Below are positions 8,560 through 16,577 of a stretch of DNA of 33,133 bases, piece by piece. Source of the stretch: JADHLJ01 sp038118725 (GTDB lineage Bacteria; Pseudomonadota; Alphaproteobacteria; Thalassobaculales; Thalassobaculaceae); assembly GCA_038118725.1 (NCBI GenBank), contig JAYOIK010000061.1, forward strand, positions 1-33,133, in the 5' to 3' direction. The notes below the pieces were generated by a model. The model worked only from the letters and a program-made list of their open reading frames with translations, was not told the origin of the DNA and made no database searches. The translations under genes were made by a program, and so were the position numbers. How positions within the stretch are numbered: the stretch's first letter is position 1; each line of letters starts with the position of its first letter.

Positions 8560-9456
8560 TCAGGCTTCCTGATAGAGTTTTTCCTGGATCGCCGTGTTCT
8601 TCATGGACTTTTGCAGCTTCTCGAAGGCCCGCACCTCGATCTGACGCACTCGCTCGCGACTGATGCCGAATTCCTGGCTAAGATCCTCCAAGGTCATGGG
8701 ATCGTCGCGCAAGCGTCGTTCCGTGAGGATATGACGCTCGCGTTCGTTCAGAACCTCCATGCCCTTGGTCAGCAGCCGACGCCGCTTTTGCAGCTCTTCG
8801 TCCTCGGCGAAAACCTGCTCCTGGTTCTGACTCTCGTCGACCAGCCAGTCCTGCCATTCACCTTCACCATCAATCTTGAGCGGCGCGTTCAGCGAGTGAT
8901 CCGGGCTGGCTAGCCGCCGGTTCATGTTGATGACATCCTGCTCGGGCACATCAAGCTTCTCGGCGATCGCCGTCACCCGCTCGGGCGACAGATCGCCATC
9001 CTCGATCGCCTTCATCTGGCCCTTGAGCTTACGCAGATTGAAGAACAACTTTTTCTGGGCGGCCGTAGTACCGATCTTCACCAGCGACCAGGAATGCAGG
9101 ATATATTCCTGGATCGACGCCCGAATCCACCACATGGCATAGGTTGCCAGCCGGAAACCCCGCTCCGGATCGAAGCGCTTGACCGCCTGCATCATCCCGA
9201 CATTGCCCTCGGAAATCAGTTCAGCCACCGGCAATCCATAACCGCGATAGCCCATCGCGATCTTCGCGACCAGGCGCAGGTGGCTGGTCACCAGTTTATG
9301 GGCGGCATCCGAATCCGCGTGCTCCGTCCAGCGCCGGGCGAGCATGTATTCCTCGTCCGGCGTCAACATCGGGAACTTCCTGATATCCTGAAGATATCGG
9401 GTCAAATTCCCTTCGGCGCTGATAACCGGCATTGTCGTCGATGATTGAGCCATCAT
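8560..9456 (-). CDS. rpoH: RNA polymerase sigma factor RpoH (sigma-32)
   Basis: RpoH directs RNA polymerase to heat-shock promoters. The 298-residue product has region 1.2 (LTRYLQDIRKFPMLTPDEEY), region 2 (LRLVAKIAMGYRGYGLPVAELISEGN, then FDPERGFRLATYAMWWIRASIQEYIL), the diagnostic RpoH box QKKLFFNLRKLK, and region 4 with its helix-turn-helix (LEDLSQEFGISRERVRQIEVRAFEKL). ATG 9456 was chosen for its GGAG 6 nt upstream; ATG 9453 is equally possible. Longer forms to 9513 would start upstream of the predicted transcription start. It converges on the small membrane protein gene and follows the MDR gene by 132 bp, with its own candidate promoter in that gap. Confidence 0.96.
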   Translation of the reverse strand: MMAQSSTTMPVISAEGNLTRYLQDIRKFPMLTPDEEYMLARRWTEHADSDAAHKLVTSHLRLVAKIAMGYRGYGLPVAELISEGNVGMMQAVKRFDPERGFRLATYAMWWIRASIQEYILHSWSLVKIGTTAAQKKLFFNLRKLKGQMKAIEDGDLSPERVTAIAEKLDVPEQDVINMNRRLASPDHSLNAPLKIDGEGEWQDWLVDESQNQEQVFAEDEELQKRRRLLTKGMEVLNERERHILTERRLRDDPMTLEDLSQEFGISRERVRQIEVRAFEKLQKSMKNTAIQEKLYQEA

Positions 9457-9511
9457 TCCTACTCCACTCGATCGAGCGGACATGCAAAGCCTGTTCGCCC
9501 CCACACCTTCC

Positions 9512-9540
9512 ATATGGGTATCGAAACCTCGAATTAAAAG
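9512..9540 (-). promoter_or_regulatory. Candidate sigma-32-type promoter of rpoH
   Basis: On the minus strand CTTTTAA (9540-9534) and ACCCATAT (9519-9512) are 14 bp apart. The heat-shock consensus is CTTGAAA, 13-17 bp, CCCCATNT, so the matches are 5/7 and 7/8. Transcription would begin near 9505, about 50 nt before ATG 9456. This would make rpoH self-activating. Confidence 0.35.
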
Positions 9541-9543
9541 TGG

Positions 9544-9575
9544 GCGATAACGTGGCGGTGATGTAGCGTTATCGC
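9544..9575. terminator. Perfect 9-bp inverted repeat between the MDR gene and rpoH
   Basis: GCGATAACG (9544-9552) and CGTTATCGC (9567-9575) are perfect inverse copies around a 14-nt loop. On the minus strand the hairpin follows the MDR stop codon (9589) by 13 nt and is followed by CCACTTTT, so it may end the SDR-MDR transcript. It also ends 3 bp from the rpoH -35-like box and could instead be an operator. Confidence 0.45.
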
Positions 9576-9588
9576 GCGCGCCTCGAAA

Positions 9589-10593
9589 CTAGACGCTGAT
9601 CACAAGTTTGCCGAAATGTCCCGCGGCGTGCATGGCGTGAAAGGCGGCGCGGGCCTCTTCAAGCGGATAGGTCTGGTCAATTACCGGGCGCATCGCGTGA
9701 TGTTCGATCGCCCGGTTCATGTCCTCGAACATGCGCCGGCTTCCGACATAGATGCCTTGCAGGCGGATCGATTTGCGCATCACCAGCGTCGGGTTGATCG
9801 CGCCGCCGGTCAGCACCCCGATCAAACCGATGGAGCCGCCAACCTTGGTCGCGGTGATCGATTTCTCAAGTGTTCCCGCGCCGCCGACCTCGACCGTGTG
9901 ATCAACGCCGGCCCCGCTGGTAAGGTCCAGTACTGCGGTCTCCCAGTCCGGGTTGTCGCGGTAGTTTATGGCCTCCCAAGCGCCCAAGCCCTTGGCGCGC
10001 GCCAGTTTTTCATCGCTGGAGGAGGTGATGATCGCGCGCGCGCCGAGCATTTGGCACAGTTGCAGCGCGACGATCGAAACCCCGCCGGTGCCGAGCAAGA
10101 GGACCGTGTCACCCGGCCCCACCCCGCCCGCCTCGACGAGGCTGTGCCACGCGGTAAGGGCGGCGCAGGGCAAGGTGGAGGCTTCCTCGAAACTCATGCC
10201 TTCGGGCATCGCCACCAGGCCGTCCTCGCGCAGTACCCGCTGCTCGGCGAGCATGCCCTCGGCGGTACCGCCTAGCGCGCGACCCATGTCCGCCGCCGTG
10301 ATCGGCCCGTCTATCCAGCCCTGAAAGAACGTGCCGCAGACCTTGTCGCCTGGCTTGAAGCGCGGCACCCCCTCGCCCACCGCCAGCACCTCGCCCGCGC
10401 CGTCGGAATTCGGGATACGGGGATAGGGAATGCCCCGGGGTCCCGGATCCACAACCGTCATCAGATCGCGATAATTGATCGAGGACGCGCGCACGCGGAC
10501 CAGCACCTCTCCTGCTCCCGGCGTCGGGTCCGGGCGCTCATTCAGGGCCAAGGCGTCGATGCCGCCCTCGCCGACGATTTCATAGGCTCTCAT
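9589..10593 (-). CDS. Zinc-independent medium-chain NAD(P)-dependent alcohol dehydrogenase/quinone oxidoreductase
   Basis: The 334-residue product is an MDR-superfamily enzyme. The GroES-like part (AGEVLVRVRASSINYRDLMTV, IPNSDGAGEVLAVGEGVPRFKPGDKVCG) is followed by a Rossmann domain with LLLGTGGVSIVALQLCQMLGA. The structural-zinc cysteines and the catalytic zinc ligands of classical alcohol dehydrogenases are absent, placing it with the quinone-oxidoreductase-like branch. The substrate cannot be read from the sequence. It lies 39 bp downstream of the SDR gene on the same strand and is probably co-transcribed with it. Confidence 0.88.
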   Translation of the reverse strand: MRAYEIVGEGGIDALALNERPDPTPGAGEVLVRVRASSINYRDLMTVVDPGPRGIPYPRIPNSDGAGEVLAVGEGVPRFKPGDKVCGTFFQGWIDGPITAADMGRALGGTAEGMLAEQRVLREDGLVAMPEGMSFEEASTLPCAALTAWHSLVEAGGVGPGDTVLLLGTGGVSIVALQLCQMLGARAIITSSSDEKLARAKGLGAWEAINYRDNPDWETAVLDLTSGAGVDHTVEVGGAGTLEKSITATKVGGSIGLIGVLTGGAINPTLVMRKSIRLQGIYVGSRRMFEDMNRAIEHHAMRPVIDQTYPLEEARAAFHAMHAAGHFGKLVISV

Positions 10594-10632
10594 GGCTTCA
10601 ATCCTTCACAAGGGACGGCGCGGGACCCGGCT

Positions 10633-11391
10633 TTACGCCAGGCGCCCACAATCGACAACGATGGTTTGGCCGGTGATCGCGCCGCTGACGCAAAGGAACA
10701 GCATGGCGCTGGCGATGTCCTCGGGCTCGACCATCCTGGGGAGCAGGGAATTCGCCATCGCGGTGTTCTTGCGCTCGTCCGACCAGGGATCGGTCCAAGC
10801 GGTACGGGTCAGGCCCGGCGCCACCGCGTTCACGCGAATATCCGGCGCCAGCGCGCGAGCCAGACAGCGGGTCTGGCTGACCACCGCCGCCTTTGAGTTG
10901 CTATAGGCGATGGAGCTTCCGTTACTGCTGAGCCCGGCGATCGAGGCGGTGTTGACAATCACGCCCTTGGTTTGGCGCAAGGCCGGCGCGGCGGCGCGGG
11001 AACAGCGAAACGGGCCGATCACGTTGGTGTGCATGATGGCCTGCCAGAATTCCTCGGTCATCGCGTCGAGATCGTCGAAGGGCACCGGCTCCACCGTAGC
11101 CGACGTCCCGGCATTGTTGAGCAGGATATCGAGGCCGCCAAGCCGGTCAATGGCCCCCGCGACCATCTCATCGGCGCTTTGCGGATTAGAGACATCGCCG
11201 GGGGCGGAGACGGCCTGACACCCCTCGCCGTTCAGCGCGTCGACAACCGCGACGCCGCGATCGTCGTCCGCCAAGTGATTGACCGCCACCGTCGCGCCGC
11301 ATCGCGCGAGCAAGGTGGCCGCCGCCCGGCCAATGCCGGAGGAAGCCCCGGTTACAAGCGCTTTCTTGCCAGTCAAATCCGCGGTGATCAT
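10633..11391 (-). CDS. SDR family NAD(P)-dependent oxidoreductase
   Basis: The 252-residue classical short-chain dehydrogenase/reductase has the cofactor motif TGASSGIG near residue 14, the NNAG motif, the catalytic serine in NTASIAG and the YxxxK pair in AYSNSKAA. ATG 11391 was chosen because GGGAG lies about 10 nt upstream and the protein then starts at the usual place for the family; an open frame continues to 11538 but is not protein-like. It heads a two-gene minus-strand unit with the MDR enzyme and is divergent from the TRAP operon, sharing a 227-bp control region. The substrate is unknown. Confidence 0.9.
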   Translation of the reverse strand: MITADLTGKKALVTGASSGIGRAAATLLARCGATVAVNHLADDDRGVAVVDALNGEGCQAVSAPGDVSNPQSADEMVAGAIDRLGGLDILLNNAGTSATVEPVPFDDLDAMTEEFWQAIMHTNVIGPFRCSRAAAPALRQTKGVIVNTASIAGLSSNGSSIAYSNSKAAVVSQTRCLARALAPDIRVNAVAPGLTRTAWTDPWSDERKNTAMANSLLPRMVEPEDIASAMLFLCVSGAITGQTIVVDCGRLA

Positions 11392-11532
11392 GTGTAAAAA
11401 CTCCCAAACGCGTCGCCGCGCACGTGCCCGACTTGCTATTGAATGGCTGTTGTCCCAGCGATGTTCCGACAGTGCAACAACCCCATTGAAGCGTCGTCGC
11501 CAGTGAAGCTTCGAGAGCGGGGCCACGTCAAC

Positions 11533-11558
11533 TTGCATGACCGGGATATATCATGCAA
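11533..11558. promoter_or_regulatory. Operator-like palindrome upstream of the TRAP operon
   Basis: TTGCATGA (11533-11540) and TCATGCAA (11551-11558) are perfect inverse copies separated by 10 bp, giving 18 bp between half-site centres. The site is in the divergent region between the SDR gene and the TAXI gene, about 60 bp before the latter's start. Its form suits a dimeric regulator, but no regulator gene is nearby. Confidence 0.45.
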
Positions 11559-11618
11559 AGTCCGCTCAAGCCTGAACGCCGTAATAACCGGCAGTCGATA
11601 CACAAATGGGAGGTTTGC

Positions 11619-12767
11619 ATGAAGTCACTGAAATCAACGCTGGTCGCGGGCATCGCCGGCGCCGCCTTCGTCGCGGTGGGCGCGGCTCAAGCCGAAATGC
11701 CCAAAAAGACGACCTGGACGGCCTATGGCACGACCTCGTCCGGTTACGCGCAAACCGTCGCCATCGGTAACATGCTGAAGAAGCATTACGACACGAATAT
11801 GCGCGTCATCCCCGGCAAGAACGACATCTCACGCATGGCGCCGCTTCGTGACAACAAGGCCGGCTACTGCGCCTGCGGTATCGCGTCCTATTTCGGCCAG
11901 GAAGGCGTGTTCATCTTCGCCCACAAGGATTGGGGCCCGCAGCCGATTCGCCTGCTGATGACCAATCTCGGCTCGTTCGGACTGTCGCTGGCGACCGCCA
12001 AGGACGCAAACATCAAATCCATCGCCGACCTCAAGGGTAAGCGGATCTCCTGGGTTCAGGGCGCACCGGCCTTGAACTGGAACGTTTCCGCCTATCTCGC
12101 CTTCGGCGGCCTTACTTGGGACGATGTTGAGAAGGTCACGGTGTCCGGCTTCGCCGCGTCCTTCGACGCGATCATCAACGGTCAGTCCGACGCCGCGTTC
12201 TCAAGCACGGTTTCGCCGAGCCCGAAGAAGCTCGCCGCCTCGCCCCGCGGCCTTCATTGGCCGGAGATCCCGCATAGCGACGAGGAAGGTTGGAAACGGA
12301 TTATGGCCGCCGCCCCGGTCTACAATAAGGTGAAGGCGACGATTGGTTCGGAAATCGACAAGAACAACCCGTCCGAATTATCCAACTATCCCTACCCGAT
12401 CCTAGTCGCCAACGCTTCGTGGGACGCGGACGAGGTCTATGCCATCGTCAAGGCGATGAACGACCACTACGCGGACTACAAGGACGCGGCTAAGGGCGCG
12501 CTGGGCTGGAAGCTCGATGCTCAGAACATGACCTGGGCCATGCCCTATCATGACGGCGCCATCCGTTATTGGAAGGAAGTCGGCAAGTGGGACGCGGCCG
12601 CTCAGGCGCATCACGACAAGCTGATCGCCCGTCAGGGCGTCATCAAGGACGCCTGGGACGCGTTGCCCGGTAAGGACTCCATGGAACAGGATGCCTTGAA
12701 GGCGGCCTGGTCCAAGGCCCGCGCCGCAGCGCTCACCAAAGCCGGAATGCCTACCATTTTCAACTAG
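11619..12767 (+). CDS. TAXI-family TRAP transporter substrate-binding protein
   Basis: The 382-residue product starts with a Sec signal peptide (KSTLVAGIAGAAFVAVGAAQA, cleavage expected before EMPKK), so it acts in the periplasm. The mature part is a TAXI-type solute receptor: an early GTTSSGYAQTVAIGNML segment, the mid-protein LKGKRISWVQGAPALNWN segment, and AAFSSTVSPSPK. TAXI receptors pair with fused TRAP membrane subunits and often bind organic acids or amino acids. GGGAGG lies 7 nt before ATG 11619, and the frame upstream to 11553 lacks protein features. The permease starts 36 bp downstream. The substrate is unknown. Confidence 0.93.
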   Translation: MKSLKSTLVAGIAGAAFVAVGAAQAEMPKKTTWTAYGTTSSGYAQTVAIGNMLKKHYDTNMRVIPGKNDISRMAPLRDNKAGYCACGIASYFGQEGVFIFAHKDWGPQPIRLLMTNLGSFGLSLATAKDANIKSIADLKGKRISWVQGAPALNWNVSAYLAFGGLTWDDVEKVTVSGFAASFDAIINGQSDAAFSSTVSPSPKKLAASPRGLHWPEIPHSDEEGWKRIMAAAPVYNKVKATIGSEIDKNNPSELSNYPYPILVANASWDADEVYAIVKAMNDHYADYKDAAKGALGWKLDAQNMTWAMPYHDGAIRYWKEVGKWDAAAQAHHDKLIARQGVIKDAWDALPGKDSMEQDALKAAWSKARAAALTKAGMPTIFN

Positions 12768-12803
12768 GGCTTTCCCTGACAAAGAGAAGTCAATCAAACG
12801 AAA

Positions 12804-14783
12804 ATGACCAATCTCGAAACTCAAGTCGAGCCGGCGGCAACCGAGCAACGGTTCCGCCGGCTCTCTCCTTTTTGGAAATGGTTGCTTATCGTCCTGTCGG
12901 TATTGTCGATCGTTTTCTCGGCGTATCAGGTTTTCAATCTCGGTCGCTTCACCGGTTACGTGCCGATTGAGAACCAATATTTCTACGCGATCGTCGCGCT
13001 ACTTCTACCGACCGCGTTTATTGTCTTTCCACTGAGCGGCAAGGCCGGCCGCGAGGGGATGACGTGGTACGATATCGCCCTGTTCGTCGCGACGGCGGGT
13101 ATCTGCCTCACCTTCGTCATCCAGGCGATCGACATCGTCGATAACGGTTGGGAGTTTTCCGCCCCGGAGGACATGCAGTATCTCAGCCTGGCCCTGGTGA
13201 TCATCGCCATCGAGGCAACGCGCCGGACCGGCGGTGGGATCGTCACCGCGATCATCGTCATCTTCGCGGTCTATCCGCTCGTCGCCGGCGACATGCCGGG
13301 CGTGCTCGAGGGCACGTCCGAATCGCTCCTTGACACGGTCGCGTACTACGCGCTTTCAACCGAGGCCCTGATCGGCATTCCGACCCGTGCCTTCGCGGGT
13401 CTGGTCATCGGCTTCCTGCTGTTCGGCGTCGCACTGCAATATACCGGCGGCGGACGTTTCTTCCTCAACCTCGCCTTCGCGCTACTCGGCCATGTCCGTG
13501 GCGGGCCGGCCAAGGTCGCGATCTTCGCCTCCGGCCTGATGGGCTCGATGAGCGGGTCCGTCATCACCAACGTTCTGACCACCGGCGCGCTTTCGATCCC
13601 CGCCATGAAGCGGATCGGCTTCAAGCCCCACGTGGCCGGCGGTGTCGAGGCCTGCGCCTCCACTGGCGGCGTCTTGATGCCGCCGATCATGGGCGCAACG
13701 GCGTTCATCATGGCGATCAACCTCGAGGTCCCCTATCGCAACATCGTCATCGCGGCGGTGATCCCCTCGATCCTCTATTTCTTCGCGCTGTTCATGCAGA
13801 TCGACGGCTACGCGGCCCGCAGCAAACTCCAGGGTCTGCCGAAGATCGAACTGCCGTCGGTTAGGGAGACGCTGAAGGACGGCTGGTACTATGTCGCGGT
13901 CTTCGCGCTGCTGATCTATCTTCTGGTCTTCATGCAACGCGAGGCGCAAGCGCCGTTCTACGCCACGGCCCTGCTGTTGGCGATCAACCAGGCGCACCCG
14001 AAGCACCGTTGGAATTGGGACAGGTTCGTTGAGTTCCTGGTCGCCGTCGGTCGTCTGTTCGCCGAACTCGCGGCGATCCTTGTCGGCATCGGGCTGATCG
14101 TCGGCTCGCTCTCCTATTCCGGCAAGATCGGCACCCTGGCCTTCGAACTCCTCCAGCTCGCCGGCAACAATGTCGCGCTACTGCTGCTGCTCGGCGCGTT
14201 GGCCAGCTTTATCATGGGGATCGGCGTCACGGTGACGGTGGCTTACATCATCCTGGCCCTGACCCTGGCGCCGGCGCTCACCGATAGCGGACTGTCAGCC
14301 ATGGGCGTGCACATGTTCATGCTCTACTGGGGGATGCTGTCCTACATCACGCCACCCGTGGCGCTCGGCGCCTTCGCGGCGGCGAGTTTGGCGCAGGCCA
14401 ATCCCATGCGGACCGGTCTCGAGTCCATGCGGCTCGGCACGATCATCTATTTCGTGCCGTTCTTCTTTGTGCTCGATCCGGGCCTGATCATGCAGGGCGA
14501 ACCATTGCACATTCTGACGGTGTTCAGCTGCGCGATCCTCGGCGTGGTGGTGCTCTCCACCAGCCTTCAGGGCTATCTCTATGGGGTCGGCGATCTGACC
14601 ACCATGGGAGCCATGCAGTGGCCGATACGCGCCGCGCTTCTGATCGGCGCGCTGGCCTTCGCCATGCCCGGCAACGATGTCGTGGGCATGAACAATCTCG
14701 AATTGTTCATCCTCGGCGCGGCATTTACCGGGGGCGCGACCGTTGTCGCGCTTATCTTCCGAAAGGTGGCGGCTCCGGCTTAG
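12804..14783 (+). CDS. TRAP transporter fused permease subunit (DctQM type)
   Basis: The 659-residue polytopic membrane protein has about 16-18 hydrophobic segments. The first ~170 residues correspond to the small DctQ-like subunit. The rest is the large DctM-like channel with the conserved stretch GLMGSMSGSVITNVLTTGALSIPAMKRIGFKPHVAGGVEA and CASTGGVLMPPIMGATAFIM (residues ~245-300). Fused QM subunits are usual partners of TAXI receptors and use a sodium or proton gradient. It follows the binding protein directly. Its own ribosome site is weak (AGAGAAG about 16 nt upstream), suggesting translation depends on the upstream gene. Confidence 0.95.
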   Translation: MTNLETQVEPAATEQRFRRLSPFWKWLLIVLSVLSIVFSAYQVFNLGRFTGYVPIENQYFYAIVALLLPTAFIVFPLSGKAGREGMTWYDIALFVATAGICLTFVIQAIDIVDNGWEFSAPEDMQYLSLALVIIAIEATRRTGGGIVTAIIVIFAVYPLVAGDMPGVLEGTSESLLDTVAYYALSTEALIGIPTRAFAGLVIGFLLFGVALQYTGGGRFFLNLAFALLGHVRGGPAKVAIFASGLMGSMSGSVITNVLTTGALSIPAMKRIGFKPHVAGGVEACASTGGVLMPPIMGATAFIMAINLEVPYRNIVIAAVIPSILYFFALFMQIDGYAARSKLQGLPKIELPSVRETLKDGWYYVAVFALLIYLLVFMQREAQAPFYATALLLAINQAHPKHRWNWDRFVEFLVAVGRLFAELAAILVGIGLIVGSLSYSGKIGTLAFELLQLAGNNVALLLLLGALASFIMGIGVTVTVAYIILALTLAPALTDSGLSAMGVHMFMLYWGMLSYITPPVALGAFAAASLAQANPMRTGLESMRLGTIIYFVPFFFVLDPGLIMQGEPLHILTVFSCAILGVVVLSTSLQGYLYGVGDLTTMGAMQWPIRAALLIGALAFAMPGNDVVGMNNLELFILGAAFTGGATVVALIFRKVAAPA

Positions 14784-14805
14784 TCGCGCCTGCCTTTCAG
14801 CCCAA

Positions 14806-14851
14806 ACCGGGGCGTCGAGCGGGACCTTTGTGTTCCCGTCGGCGCCCCGGT
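14806..14851 (+). terminator. Strong hairpin between the TRAP permease and the GGT-like gene
   Basis: ACCGGGGCG (14806-14814) pairs with CGCCCCGGT (14843-14851), and an inner GCGGGA/TCCCGT stem (about 14819-14824 with 14834-14839) extends it. Only a short CGTTT follows. It may partly end or stabilise the transporter mRNA within the operon. Confidence 0.5.
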
Positions 14852-14934
14852 CGTTTCCGGACACCACTCTTAGAGCTTGCCGCTGGCCCGGCTTGCTCAT
14901 AAACCTAGCGCTTCGCTTTCAACGGGAGTTTCCC

Positions 14935-16521
14935 ATGCGCAATCTTCAGCGGCCCGGCCGTTCCCCCGTCATCGCGCCCGAGGCCATGATCGCCACCAGC
15001 CATCCACTGGCGAGCCAGGTGGGTATCGATATCCTGAAGTCCGGCGGCAACGCCGTCGACGCGGCGATCGCCGCTTGCGCGACACTTTGCGTGGTCGAGC
15101 CGGCCATGACTGGCATCGGCGGTGACTGCTTCACGCTTTACACCCCGAAAGGCGCGGCGAAGCCAATCGCGCTCAACGGATCGGGACGGGCCCCCAAGGC
15201 CGCCAGCGTCGACGCGCTAAGGGAATGTGGGGTCGAGGAGATCGAGGTCCAGAGCCCGCACGCGGTCACGATTCCCGGCGCCATCGCCGCATGGACCAAG
15301 CTAAACGCGGATCACGGCACCAAGGGAATGGACGAGCTTCTGGCCCCGGCGGCGCGCTACGCCGAGAACGGCTTCCCGGTCGCCGCCCGCGTCGGCAGTG
15401 ACTGGCAAGCCTGCCTACCCAAGCTCATGGCGGACCCGGTGTCGAGCGAGCAGATGACCGTCGGCGGCAAGGCGCCCGCGATCGGCAGCGTATTCAAGCA
15501 ACCCCGGCTCGCCGCGACGCTGCGCAAGATCGGGCGCGAGGGTCGCGACGCCTTCTATCTGGGCGATGTCGCCGAGGATATCGTCGCCCGCCTCAGGGCC
15601 ATGGGTGGGTTGCATACCCTTGATGATTTCGCCGAGGCCGAGGCGGAGTATGTCGATCCCATCCAGACCACGTTCCGCGGTCACCAAGTGCATGAATGCC
15701 CGCCGAACGGCCAGGGCATCTGCGCGCTGATGGTCATGAACATCCTGTCGCGTCATGACGTCTCCTCGCTATCGGAAGTCGATCGCGTTCACCTACTGGC
15801 CGAGGCCGCCAAGCTCGCCTATCACCAGCGCGACCGGCACATCAGCGATCCCAACTTCAGCGATATCCCCGTCGACTGGCTGCTCTCCGAGGCGCATGCC
15901 GCCAGCCTGGACAAGATGATCGACCCGACCAAGGCCGGAAACTTCCATAACTCCGACTTCCCGACCCATACCGATACGACCTATCTCTGCTGTGTCGATC
16001 GGGACGGCAACGCGATCTCGTTCATCAATTCGCTGTTCGCCGGTTTCGGCTCCGGCATCATGGCGCCCGAATCCGGCGTCATGCTGCAGAACCGAGGCTC
16101 CTCGTTCCGGGTCGACCACGATCACGTCAACCGCATCGAGGGCGGCAAGCGCCCGATGCACACGATCATACCGGCCATGTTGATGCGCGAGGGCAAGACG
16201 ATCGCGCCCTTCGGCGTCATGGGCGGCCAGTATCAGTCCGTGGGGCACAGCAACTTCCTCTCCAATGTTCTTGATTTGGGCATGGATGTTCAGGAGGCGA
16301 TGGACGCGCCGCGCAGCTTCGCGACGGCGGGAGTGTTGCAGGTCGAGGACCATTTCGAGCCCGAGACCTACGCCGAGCTCGAGCGTCGTGGTCATACGCT
16401 TGAGAAAGTCAACCCGATCGCGCCACTGGGCGGTAGCCAATGCGTGTGGATCGATCACGAGAACGGCACGCTGACCGGCGCCTCCGATCCCCGCAAGGAC
16501 GGCTGCGCGATGGGCTATTGA
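14935..16521 (+). CDS. Gamma-glutamyltransferase family protein (Ntn-hydrolase)
   Basis: The 528-residue product belongs to the self-cleaving GGT family, whose members hydrolyse or transfer gamma-glutamyl groups, or act on cephalosporin acids and similar amides. The cleavage point is TTYLCCVDRDGNA, with Thr348 the expected new N-terminal nucleophile. SGGNAVDAAIAA near the N-terminus and GSGIM, plus the GGQYQSVGHSN region of the small subunit, are family landmarks. No signal peptide is present, unlike periplasmic GGT, so it should be cytoplasmic. ATG 14935 has GGGAG 7 nt upstream and begins just before the conserved domain; the open frame back to 14743 overlaps the permease and the hairpin. 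Next to the TRAP genes, it probably cleaves the imported compound. Confidence 0.92.
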   Translation: MRNLQRPGRSPVIAPEAMIATSHPLASQVGIDILKSGGNAVDAAIAACATLCVVEPAMTGIGGDCFTLYTPKGAAKPIALNGSGRAPKAASVDALRECGVEEIEVQSPHAVTIPGAIAAWTKLNADHGTKGMDELLAPAARYAENGFPVAARVGSDWQACLPKLMADPVSSEQMTVGGKAPAIGSVFKQPRLAATLRKIGREGRDAFYLGDVAEDIVARLRAMGGLHTLDDFAEAEAEYVDPIQTTFRGHQVHECPPNGQGICALMVMNILSRHDVSSLSEVDRVHLLAEAAKLAYHQRDRHISDPNFSDIPVDWLLSEAHAASLDKMIDPTKAGNFHNSDFPTHTDTTYLCCVDRDGNAISFINSLFAGFGSGIMAPESGVMLQNRGSSFRVDHDHVNRIEGGKRPMHTIIPAMLMREGKTIAPFGVMGGQYQSVGHSNFLSNVLDLGMDVQEAMDAPRSFATAGVLQVEDHFEPETYAELERRGHTLEKVNPIAPLGGSQCVWIDHENGTLTGASDPRKDGCAMGY

Positions 16522-16577
16522 GCCCGTCAAACCATGGCACGAACAACACCGCGCGAAACACAATCCGAGGAGTAGTC

